Shown: piece by piece, positions 1 through 6,241 of the stretch | How the letters are laid out: every line of letters starts with the position of its first letter | How positions within the stretch are numbered: the first letter of the stretch is position 1 | Source of the DNA: Desulfotignum sp. | GTDB taxonomy: Bacteria; Desulfobacterota; Desulfobacteria; Desulfobacterales; Desulfobacteraceae | NCBI GenBank assembly: GCA_011390695.1 | Contig: JAABRW010000040.1 | Coordinates: forward strand, 1 to 6,457 | DNA: 6,457 nt | Direction of reading: 5' to 3' | Made by a program: the position numbers and the translations under genes | The notes under the pieces: generated by a model | Told to the model about the DNA's origin: nothing | Database searches by the model: none | The model's input: only the letters and a program-made list of their open reading frames with translations

Positions 1-1
1 G

Positions 2-475
2 CTTGACTTCAGTGAAGTCATTGAAGACTCAATTTTTTCCACGGGCCGGTTGATTGAAGAAAAACATATTGAACTGACCCTTGATCTGCCCGATACCCCG
101 GGCTGGGTATCCGGAGACAAGGACCGCCTGATACAGGTGATGGTGAACCTGATATCCAATGCCGTCAAATTCTGTGACCCGGACCAGGGCACAATCACGG
201 TGGGGATGGCGCCAGACACTGCCGTTGCCGGGGATGGTGCTTTTTTGAAAATATGGGTCAAAGACAACGGGATCGGTATTGACAAACAGGACCAGGAACT
301 GATTTTTCATGAATTTCGCCAGGTCATCTCCTCTTCCAGGGGAAGACCCCGGGGGACCGGCATCGGGTTGACCATTACCCGGCACATTATTGAATCCCAT
401 AACGGCAGGATATGGGTGGAAAGCCAATTGGACAAGGGGGCGGCTTTCTTTTTCACACTGCCTCTGGTAAAGTAA
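2..475 (+). CDS. Sensor histidine kinase, C-terminal ATPase domain (5' end outside window)
   Basis: This is the C-terminal 157 residues of a two-component sensor histidine kinase; the frame is open to the window edge, so the sensor and dimerisation domains lie upstream. The fragment is a complete HATPase_c catalytic domain that binds ATP to phosphorylate the kinase's own histidine. The N box is the stretch around QVMVNLISNAVKF (asparagine codon at 158-160), the G1 box is DNGIGI at 263-280, an F-box-like stretch FHEF follows, and the G2 box is GTGIGL near 353-370. It ends with the usual final strand (FFFTLPL) and a TAA stop at 473-475. A TTG at 50 could be read as a start, but the upstream codons (LDFSEVIEDSIF and on) continue a normal kinase linker, so it is internal. 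The response regulator 101 bp downstream on the same strand is its likely partner. The identity as a kinase is firm; the signal it senses is unknown. Confidence 0.93.
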   Translation, partial: LDFSEVIEDSIFSTGRLIEEKHIELTLDLPDTPGWVSGDKDRLIQVMVNLISNAVKFCDPDQGTITVGMAPDTAVAGDGAFLKIWVKDNGIGIDKQDQELIFHEFRQVISSSRGRPRGTGIGLTITRHIIESHNGRIWVESQLDKGAAFFFTLPLVK

Positions 476-538
476 TACCTCAACCTTGAAGCTTGTGTGT
501 CGTCCACCCTGACCAACCCTGATACGAACGTTGAGGTA
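476..538. repeat. 9-bp inverted repeat bracketing the kinase-regulator gap
   Basis: TACCTCAAC (476-484) and GTTGAGGTA (530-538) are perfect inverted copies separated by 45 nt. The left arm begins immediately after the kinase stop codon. Inside the spacer, ACCCTGA occurs twice (506-512 and 516-522) with an exact 10-nt period. The arms could pair in the mRNA as a long-loop stem, or mark a protein site or a remnant of a small insertion. No T-tract follows, so it is not a normal intrinsic terminator. Confidence 0.45.
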
Positions 539-564
539 ATCACGTATCTCTTTGTCAGCATGGG

Positions 565-572
565 AAAGGAGG
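565..572 (+). promoter_or_regulatory. Strong ribosome binding site of the response regulator
   Basis: AAAGGAGG lies 4 nt before the ATG at 577, close to a full anti-Shine-Dalgarno complement. It supports this start and suggests strong translation of the regulator relative to its neighbours. Confidence 0.8.
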
Positions 573-576
573 CAGA

Positions 577-963
577 ATGAAGAAAAAAATATTGATCGTT
601 GATGACGAACCCAATATTGTCGTGCCTTTGGAGTTTTTGATGACGCAGCATAACTATGACGTTCAAACCGCAGAAACCGGAGAACAGGCCCTGGACCTGA
701 TTGTGAACTGGAAACCGGATCTTGTCCTGCTGGATATCATGCTGCCGGGGATGGATGGTTATGAAGTCTGCCGGAAAATCCGGCAGCACAAAGAGCTCAA
801 TCCCATCCGCATTGTTTTTTTGTCTGCCATGGCCCGCTCCATTGACATTGCCAAAGGCATGGGCCTTGATGCGGATGATTATATTACCAAACCCTTTGCC
901 AATGACAATGTGGTGGAGAAGATCAACAAACTGCTGTCCTCTTCGGACAACACAGAAGCGTGA
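577..963 (+). CDS. Stand-alone receiver-domain response regulator (CheY/Spo0F-like)
   Basis: A 128-residue protein that is only a receiver (REC) domain, accepting a phosphoryl group from a histidine kinase. All key positions are visible: the acidic pair D9-D10 in ILIVDDE, phospho-acceptor D53 in LVLLDIMLPGMDG, the switch serine S83 in VFLSA (threonine or serine is normal), the aromatic Y102 and the conserved K105-P106 in DYITKPF. After residue 120 there is only a short polar tail, so no DNA-binding, enzymatic or GGDEF output domain is attached. It must act by protein-protein contact or as a phosphorelay intermediate. The ATG at 577 has a strong AAAGGAGG site. It follows the kinase gene on the same strand and probably shares its transcript. 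It converges with the DUF294 gene, with 11 bp between the stops. Confidence 0.95.
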   Translation: MKKKILIVDDEPNIVVPLEFLMTQHNYDVQTAETGEQALDLIVNWKPDLVLLDIMLPGMDGYEVCRKIRQHKELNPIRIVFLSAMARSIDIAKGMGLDADDYITKPFANDNVVEKINKLLSSSDNTEA

Positions 964-974
964 ATACCGGGTGA

Positions 975-3230
975 TCAGGATATCTGCTGGTCCGTGGCAC
1001 CGATAAAGTCAAACCGGAGTTTGGCCTGGATCTCTTTTATTTTCTTCAATATTTCCTTGAGGGTTCTTTTTTCAATGGATGAAAGATGCCCGGGATTGAC
1101 ATAATTGTCCGGGTTCAGATTCTGTCCGAGGATTGCCTGGATCTGCACCTTGAACCGCAGCTGCATCATAAAGCTGTAGGCCTGGTCCAGTTCGTTATAT
1201 TCCGCTTTGGACAGGATTTTTTCTGCATAGAGCCGGTATAACCGTTCCTGGGTGGATGTCTGTTTTATCCCGTGTTTCAAAGAATAGATTCTTGCAAAGT
1301 CAACAATGGGGATACCGGCCATCTTGATATCAAGACAGTGTTTGCGGGGACCCCGGGCGTTGACCTGCAGGTTGCCGAAAAAACCGATGGGCGGTCTGAA
1401 ATAGACGGCATTATGGGCCATGTTCCTGAAAAACCCGGTCCAGTTGGACAGGCTTGTAAGCAGATGGGTTGTCAGATTATCTGTGATCGCCGGGTCACCA
1501 TAGGCAAACCGGAAATCAAAAAAAATACTGGTGTGCAGAAGATCTTCCGGTGCTGCCGCATGGATCCATGAGGAGAAACAGGTTTTCCACCGGGAAAGGG
1601 GTTGACACCATTGCGGATTTTTGGCCATGATCCCGCCCTGGCAGAAATCAAACCCGGACTGATCCAGCCAGTCGCATACTTTTTCGCCCAGCACAAGAAA
1701 ATAGGGCTGAAACGTGTCAATGGCTTCTCCCTTTGGCGGGTCCTGGAAAATAATGGCATTGTCCTGGTCTGTTTTAAGGGTCTGCTCTTTTCTGCCTTCA
1801 CTGCCTAAGGTGATAAAGGCAAAGGGAAGGGGCGGGGGCCCGAGTTCGGCAATGGCAAAGGCCATCAACCGGTGAAGAATCGCATCTGAAAACGCGGTGA
1901 CCAGCCATGTCACGGTTCTGATTTTGGTACCGCTGGTGAGCATGCTGTGGATGAGCCTGGGCAGCTGGCTGTGTTTTCCGATAATCTCTTCCACCCGGCC
2001 GGCCCGGGTGATTTCACGGATCAGGGCGGTGTAGGAAAGCTCTGTCAATAAGCGGTTGTCCAAAGCCATATCCTGATCTGAATGATCAAAAAGGTCCAGG
2101 TCCAGGTCCCGGATCTGGATCCGGGTTTCGGGCAGGGCAGACACAGATTCAAGAGATTCCTGGACCGGGCTCACATCCTGGGGAATAAAGAACCTAAGAC
2201 CGGGTGGTTCCTTTTTGCCGGGCTGGCCGGGACAGGTTGAAATGGCGCTGTGGTGCTGGTTAAGGGCTTGTTTTAAGCTGATGTTCAGGACAGCATGCCG
2301 GGTATGGATGGCAACCGATTCCCATTGTCTGATGGATTGGGGATCGATGGGGGAGCCTTTCCAGGTGATGTCCATCAGGACAATCCGGTTTTCTGTTTTA
2401 AAGGAAATGTCAAATTCCACAGCCCCGGTTTCGGTATTCACACGTTCCAGCACAAAGAATATGGTGGTGATCATCAGGTATGCATCTGCTGTTATTCTGA
2501 TATCCTTATTTTCCCTGTTCTGAATGATATGGCAGAAGATACCCGGCTTGAGCCGCTGCCCCCGCCTGGCAACCGTTTGCAGAAGATCCCTTAAAAATAC
2601 TGTTTTCAAGGATTTTTTTGTATGGATCAGGCACGTATAGTCTTCTGATATGCGGTTGAGAAGATCGCTTAAGGCAATGGATTCATTGTAAATGATCTCT
2701 TTGAATTTGTCTTGTTTTTCCTCATCCATCCCGGGAAATTGTCTCATGGCCTCAATCGCCGCTCTGATGCCTGCCATGGGGGACCGGGCATTTTTTGACA
2801 ATGTTTTTAAAAAGGATTCCACCCGTTTTTCAGCATGGCTTTGCCGGGTGATATCGTCAAGGATCACCACAAATCCTGTAAACAGTCCGGTATGGCTTAA
2901 AACAGGCACCACCTGGGCCTGCAGTATGCGTTGGCGCTTTTGTAAAATAAAGGTGGAGACTGTATTTGAAGCCGGCTGCCTGAGCTGCTCAGTCATGTCG
3001 TCAAGTGCATGCTCCATGAGGTCTTTGTCAATATAGGCGGTAATGGGGGTGCCGTTCATCGAGGCGGGGTCGCCGGAGCCGGGGTGTGCCGGTGCCAGCC
3101 AGGCTTCGGACTGGTGGTCATGCAAAAGAATACTGCCGCTGGAATCACAGATCAGGATGGCTTCGGGCAGTTTTGAAATAAACGAGGCCAGGATCTGTTT
3201 TTCTTCCATGATGTTGTTTTTTGGGTGCAT
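975..3230 (-). CDS. PAS / degenerate kinase core / DUF294 nucleotidyltransferase fusion
   Basis: A 751-residue, apparently soluble protein. Residues about 10-130 look like a PAS domain (FISKLPEAILICDSSGSILL, later FVVILDDITRQ). Residues about 137-200 resemble a histidine-kinase dimerisation helix, but the H-box position reads SKNARSPM where SHELRTPL is usual, so K146 replaces the phospho-histidine. Residues about 205-350 resemble a worn ATPase domain without recognisable G1 or G2 boxes. About 420-600 is a DUF294 (PF03445, GlnD-like) nucleotidyltransferase with G476-S477, ten residues, then D488-Q-D490. About 605-740 is the DUF294 C-terminal substrate-binding domain (DIKMAGIPIVDFARI, LRFKVQIQAI, DNYVNPGHLS). 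DUF294 proteins often sit near acetate-uptake genes, but their substrate is not settled. The ATG at 3230 has AAGGA 15 nt upstream, rather far; M8 (3209) has no visible site. It lies 27 bp after the CoA-transferase/GNAT gene and is probably co-transcribed. Confidence 0.88.
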   Translation of the reverse strand: MHPKNNIMEEKQILASFISKLPEAILICDSSGSILLHDHQSEAWLAPAHPGSGDPASMNGTPITAYIDKDLMEHALDDMTEQLRQPASNTVSTFILQKRQRILQAQVVPVLSHTGLFTGFVVILDDITRQSHAEKRVESFLKTLSKNARSPMAGIRAAIEAMRQFPGMDEEKQDKFKEIIYNESIALSDLLNRISEDYTCLIHTKKSLKTVFLRDLLQTVARRGQRLKPGIFCHIIQNRENKDIRITADAYLMITTIFFVLERVNTETGAVEFDISFKTENRIVLMDITWKGSPIDPQSIRQWESVAIHTRHAVLNISLKQALNQHHSAISTCPGQPGKKEPPGLRFFIPQDVSPVQESLESVSALPETRIQIRDLDLDLFDHSDQDMALDNRLLTELSYTALIREITRAGRVEEIIGKHSQLPRLIHSMLTSGTKIRTVTWLVTAFSDAILHRLMAFAIAELGPPPLPFAFITLGSEGRKEQTLKTDQDNAIIFQDPPKGEAIDTFQPYFLVLGEKVCDWLDQSGFDFCQGGIMAKNPQWCQPLSRWKTCFSSWIHAAAPEDLLHTSIFFDFRFAYGDPAITDNLTTHLLTSLSNWTGFFRNMAHNAVYFRPPIGFFGNLQVNARGPRKHCLDIKMAGIPIVDFARIYSLKHGIKQTSTQERLYRLYAEKILSKAEYNELDQAYSFMMQLRFKVQIQAILGQNLNPDNYVNPGHLSSIEKRTLKEILKKIKEIQAKLRFDFIGATDQQIS

Positions 3231-3257
3231 GGGGTAAAAATTTCATCCTTATGCTTT

Positions 3258-5093
3258 TTAAAGGGGCATGACAACACTGTAGACCCTTTCTGACAGGTGG
3301 CTTTCAAGACCGGGGCAGGCTTTTTTAAACACTTTCATGATCTTGCGGTTTGAATACAGCACCTCTGCCGTAAAAAATTCAACCCCCCTGTCTTTTCCCA
3401 GTTTTATCAGAAAATGAACCATGCAGGTGGCAATACCGTGATTGCTGTAATTTTCGTCAACAATCAGTGCGATTTCAGCATCACGGCCTGAAAGGCCGCA
3501 CAGATACCTGGCTTCGGCGATGATGATACCTTCGCCGGGTTCTCCGATCAGGCCCACAATGGACATGGTATGGCGCCAGTCAACATTGACATATGCCTGC
3601 ATTTTTGCATGCGGCATGGTGATGATGGTATGGAAGTACCGGTAATATATGGCCTCATCGGAAAATTTGTAAAACAGCCGTCTCATCTGCTCCTCATCAG
3701 AGGGTTTGATGGGCCTGAACCTGACCCTGAGATCGTTTTTAAAAATATGCTGATCATGAATTTCCCCGGGATAAAGCGCACTGATGTCCCTGGTAAAGAT
3801 CTGGTCCGGGTAGAGCATTTTTTTGTTTTTCGCTGCGTTGAACAAATTCAGACGGTCATCCGGATGGGCGATTTCGATCAGGGCCAGGGCCCGTTCCCGG
3901 ATGGAAAGACCGGCGAGCATGGCCGTGCCGTATTCGGTGACCACCATGTCGATGGATTCTTCAAATCCCATCTGGTGACAGTCCTGTTCAACAGAAAGTT
4001 TTATATTGGACTGCTGAAGCTGATTTCTGGAAGGCAGGCCGAAGATGATATGACCGCCCCTGGAAATCTGTGCCCCGGCCAGGGAATCCATCAATTCCAT
4101 GGGGCCGCTGATGATACGGCTCTGTCCCCTGTGGATGATGATCCGGCCGGAGAGATCAACCTGGCGGACCGGCAGCACCGCAATAAAGTTGGGATTTTTT
4201 CCGATAATGACCGGGTTGAAAACCGTCTGGATTTCCAGGAGATCCACCAGGTGATTCCGATCCAGCCAGGTCATGAGGTCCTTTGTTCCAAAGGCATAGG
4301 AAGCGATGGATTTTCCCTGGAAAACTGTTTTGTGCAGATTGGTCACAGCCCCGCTTTTTATCAGGTCCATCAATGCATCCGTAATGACAGGAGAGTGGAT
4401 CCCCAGGTGGCGTTTGTGCACCAGTTTTTTGCCCAAAGATTCAAACAGCGGGCCGATGGAAAAGGCGATACAGCTTTTGTCCTGAATCAGAGAACAGATG
4501 CGGTCCGCGATAGTGTCAAACACCGGACCGGTCTCCCAGCGGTCAAAATAGATGGGGGCATCCCGTGAATAGATGAGCATGTCAAATCCCGACATATTGA
4601 CAAAGGTGTCTCCAAAGGTTCTCGGGATTTGCGGGTTGATTTCGCCGGCCACAAGGCAGGCCTGCTTCATGGCAGACCGGGCCATATCAATGGAAACCCC
4701 CAGGCTGGCATTGCCTGAACTGTCCGGCAGGGAGATCTGTACAAACGCTGCATCCACCTGGACCCGCTTTGAATCAAAAAGCCGCTGCAGTCTGTTGAAC
4801 CGCACCGGAATCAGGTCCACCAGTCCCTTCTCGATGGCTTTATTGACCATGTGCCCCGAGCTGAATGTCTTTAATCTGTATTTATGGGCATCCAGGGTTT
4901 TCAGGGTGATGGTATTACTGAAATTGACAAGCTGGATCAGTTCAAGGTCCACCAGGCCTTTCTGGCTGGAATTCATCAACTGGCGCACCAGGGTGCAGGG
5001 CTCGGAAACACCCGTACCCAGGAAAATACGCATCCCGGGCCTGATTTTTTCCATTACCTTTTCCGGGGCAACAATTTTGTGTTTCCAAGCCAT
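3258..5093 (-). CDS. Acetyl-CoA hydrolase/transferase-like domain fused to GNAT acetyltransferase
   Basis: A 611-residue two-domain cytoplasmic protein. Residues 1 to about 440 follow the acetyl-CoA hydrolase / 4-hydroxybutyrate CoA-transferase fold: FLGTGVSEP, then VDAAFVQISLPDSSGNASLGVS (split over residues 113-134), PRTFGDTFVNMSGFD, LGIHS (230-234), and the strong VVTEYGTAMLAGLSIRERALALIEIAHP block (384-411). Residues about 455-611 are a GNAT N-acetyltransferase domain (VRFRPIKPSDEEQMRRLF, AEARYL, AEIALIVDENYSNHGIA), where NHGIA fills the acetyl-CoA pyrophosphate loop. This domain pair is a recognised annotation in delta-proteobacterial-type genomes. Oddly, P235 stands where relatives have the catalytic glutamate (HSPV against HS/TEM), and the later glycine loop reads SGPMELMD where GxGGQxD is usual. 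CoA transfer may therefore be lost, leaving a CoA-ester sensor for the GNAT part; this is inference. The ATG at 5093 has only a weak AGGG site. It is the first gene of the unit with the DUF294 protein. Confidence 0.9.
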   Translation of the reverse strand: MAWKHKIVAPEKVMEKIRPGMRIFLGTGVSEPCTLVRQLMNSSQKGLVDLELIQLVNFSNTITLKTLDAHKYRLKTFSSGHMVNKAIEKGLVDLIPVRFNRLQRLFDSKRVQVDAAFVQISLPDSSGNASLGVSIDMARSAMKQACLVAGEINPQIPRTFGDTFVNMSGFDMLIYSRDAPIYFDRWETGPVFDTIADRICSLIQDKSCIAFSIGPLFESLGKKLVHKRHLGIHSPVITDALMDLIKSGAVTNLHKTVFQGKSIASYAFGTKDLMTWLDRNHLVDLLEIQTVFNPVIIGKNPNFIAVLPVRQVDLSGRIIIHRGQSRIISGPMELMDSLAGAQISRGGHIIFGLPSRNQLQQSNIKLSVEQDCHQMGFEESIDMVVTEYGTAMLAGLSIRERALALIEIAHPDDRLNLFNAAKNKKMLYPDQIFTRDISALYPGEIHDQHIFKNDLRVRFRPIKPSDEEQMRRLFYKFSDEAIYYRYFHTIITMPHAKMQAYVNVDWRHTMSIVGLIGEPGEGIIIAEARYLCGLSGRDAEIALIVDENYSNHGIATCMVHFLIKLGKDRGVEFFTAEVLYSNRKIMKVFKKACPGLESHLSERVYSVVMPL

Positions 5094-5320
5094 TGTGGAT
5101 ACCCTGAAATTTTTTTTGGAGCAACCTGTTTATTGTGAAAAAAAATCAATAGGATATCTGTCGGTGCACAATCATCGCAAATTTTCAGGCCGGCGATTTT
5201 GTCAGGATGAATTCTTTACCTTAAGAGGTATCACACAGACAGCCGTTAATCAATGACTACCTGAACCATGGCCTGAATAATTGCATTTTGTCTTCAGCTC
5301 GTTATATGCCCGGTCGTTCA

Positions 5321-5629
5321 TCATTTTTTATAAAACGGACAACCCACCCGTCTGATGTGGGAAATTACTTCCTTATCTTTGATGTGGCTGAAAATAGACA
5401 GATCAAAGGTGTAGGGCAGAAGCAGGTTGTCAAGATCCTCCATGATGCGGTAGAGGATATCCAGTGTCAGGTCTTTTCCGCCACAGAGGGTCAGGTCGAT
5501 GTCAGAGCCGATTTTGTAGTTTCCCATGGCGCGCGATCCATACAGCACCGCTTTTCTGACTTGGGGATATCGGGAAAACACCGCACGGATCTGATCCAAA
5601 TCTGCCTGCTTGAGTCCGAACCGGGGCAT
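5321..5629 (-). CDS. mntA: MNT-type minimal nucleotidyltransferase, antitoxin of a HEPN/MNT pair
   Basis: A 102-residue minimal nucleotidyltransferase of the DNA polymerase beta superfamily, like MntA of Shewanella or HI0073. From the ATG at 5629, the signature GSRAMG begins at G31-S32 and is followed, after ten residues, by D43-I-D45, giving GS-x10-DxD. The third acidic residue is probably D76 in YTFDLSIF. In characterised MntA/HepT systems this enzyme adds AMP to a tyrosine of the HEPN toxin and so silences it; assigning that role here rests on the motifs and the partner. The ATG overlaps the partner's TGA (TGATG), and AAGGA sits 6 nt upstream, which favours this start over the GTG at 5632 that would add one residue. 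The symbol is by function and not orthology-tested. An alternative is a HI0073-like pair with a non-toxic role. Confidence 0.88.
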   Translation of the reverse strand: MPRFGLKQADLDQIRAVFSRYPQVRKAVLYGSRAMGNYKIGSDIDLTLCGGKDLTLDILYRIMEDLDNLLLPYTFDLSIFSHIKDKEVISHIRRVGCPFYKK

Positions 5630-6042
5630 CACTCATCCTTGTCTGTAAGGGCCTGAAAGGTCTTTTCAAGCTGGGTGAATTCAGCATAATAGGTATTGAA
5701 AACCGCATCTGCAATGGCATCCGCCACTTCCTGGTTATAGGTGTGTGTGGTCAGGGTACGGCTTTTGATCATGTCCATCCATGCCTGGCCGTTTTCAACC
5801 AGACCGCGCCTGAAAGCCAGGCGGAATGCATCCCGGCTGCCGTGAATGCCGGTTTCACCCTGATTTTCAAAATAATCCTTGATGGTGTTCCAGGCCAGTT
5901 CATAGGTATATTCAAACGCCTGGATCAAGCCCTGTTTTTCCAGTTCATTCAACTCTTTTTTTTCAATGAATTTGGAAAGTTGTCCAAGGGCTTTTAAATA
6001 ATTGCTGTAGCGCTGTATCCAGCGGAGATCTGTTTCTGACAT
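5629..6042 (-). CDS. hepT: HEPN-domain protein (HepT / HI0074-like), putative toxin
   Basis: A 137-residue, largely helical protein of the HI0074 nucleotidyltransferase-substrate-binding family, a branch of HEPN. The opening helices (LRWIQRYSNYLKAL, then FEYTYELAWNTIKDYF) are typical. Near the C terminus SRTLTTHTY gives R95-x4-H100-x-Y102, matching the RX4HXY motif of HepT, where R and H form the RNase site and the tyrosine is the AMP-accepting residue. The ATG at 6042 is chosen because GGAGG lies 6 nt upstream; the open frame runs on to 6180, but that extension looks unlike protein and has no such site. It is followed by the MNT gene with overlapping stop and start codons, so the two are translationally coupled. 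Toxicity is inferred from motif and pairing; HI0074 itself is best known as a structural partner of its nucleotidyltransferase. Confidence 0.87.
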   Translation of the reverse strand: MSETDLRWIQRYSNYLKALGQLSKFIEKKELNELEKQGLIQAFEYTYELAWNTIKDYFENQGETGIHGSRDAFRLAFRRGLVENGQAWMDMIKSRTLTTHTYNQEVADAIADAVFNTYYAEFTQLEKTFQALTDKDE

Positions 6043-6048
6043 GTCCGG

Positions 6049-6053
6049 CCTCC
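6049..6053 (-). promoter_or_regulatory. Ribosome binding site fixing the HEPN start
   Basis: On the minus strand GGAGG precedes the ATG at 6042 by 6 nt. It decides between that start and more upstream in-frame candidates reaching 6180. Confidence 0.75.
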
Positions 6054-6082
6054 GGCAATAATTTGTCAATGCGATTGAACAG

Positions 6083-6103
6083 CTTACTGGTACCACAGGT
6101 AAG
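6083..6103. repeat. Imperfect 21-bp palindrome upstream of the HEPN/MNT genes
   Basis: CTTAC (6083-6087) and GTAAG (6099-6103) form the outer arms, with GT/AC matches inside and the self-complementary TGGTACCA (6088-6095) in the middle. It lies 40 bp upstream of the HEPN start, a reasonable place for an operator controlling the toxin-antitoxin unit. It is too loose to call an operator with confidence, and no strong minus-strand promoter is visible around it. Confidence 0.35.
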
Positions 6104-6194
6104 AGGGGAAAACAAGAACCGACATGGGCTGGGTATTGGGTATCAGTCGTCTTGGTACAGCGGAGGCGGCCTGCTGCCACCCTGCCTGAACTAC

Positions 6195-6222
6195 ATAGAG
6201 ATTTCAGGATAGAGATTCCAGA
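6195..6222. repeat. Tandem 14-bp direct repeat in the divergent intergenic region
   Basis: Two directly adjacent 14-mers, ATAGAGATTTCAGG (6195-6208) and ATAGAGATTCCAGA (6209-6222), agree at 12 of 14 positions. They end 19 bp before a TTGACA hexamer. That position suits an activator or repressor site for the GDSL gene, though a chance duplication is possible. Confidence 0.5.
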
Positions 6223-6241
6223 CCAAAATTCAGTATTTTAT

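Noticed and set aside
307..789. A 160-codon open frame on the minus strand across the kinase-regulator junction
   Set aside because: It is antisense to the conserved G2 box of the kinase and to the receiver domain, so it is a shadow.
935..949. Hairpin TGTCC-tcttc-GGACA as a terminator of the response regulator
   Set aside because: The stem is only 5 bp, lies inside the coding sequence and is not followed by a T-tract.
3570..4568. A 332-codon open frame on the plus strand
   Set aside because: It lies entirely antisense to the CoA-transferase/GNAT gene, whose protein has clear family motifs throughout. The plus-strand translation shows no recognisable domain.
5094..5200. Sigma-70 promoter for the CoA-transferase gene (minus-strand TTGCGA, 18 nt, TATCCT)
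   Set aside because: Each hexamer matches only four of six positions, which is close to what an AT-rich intergenic region gives by chance.
4573..5256. A 227-codon open frame on the plus strand
   Set aside because: Mostly antisense to the start of the CoA-transferase gene; no domain is visible and the product is low in recognisable structure.
5257..5276. TTCAGG copies flanking CCATGG as a hairpin terminator after the MNT gene
   Set aside because: The copies are direct and not inverted, so no stem forms beyond the 6-bp CCATGG palindrome, and no T-tract follows.
6043..6180. N-terminal extension of the HEPN gene by 46 codons
   Set aside because: The extension has no family similarity and crosses the palindrome at 6083-6103. 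A strong GGAGG 6 nt before the ATG at 6042 marks the real start.
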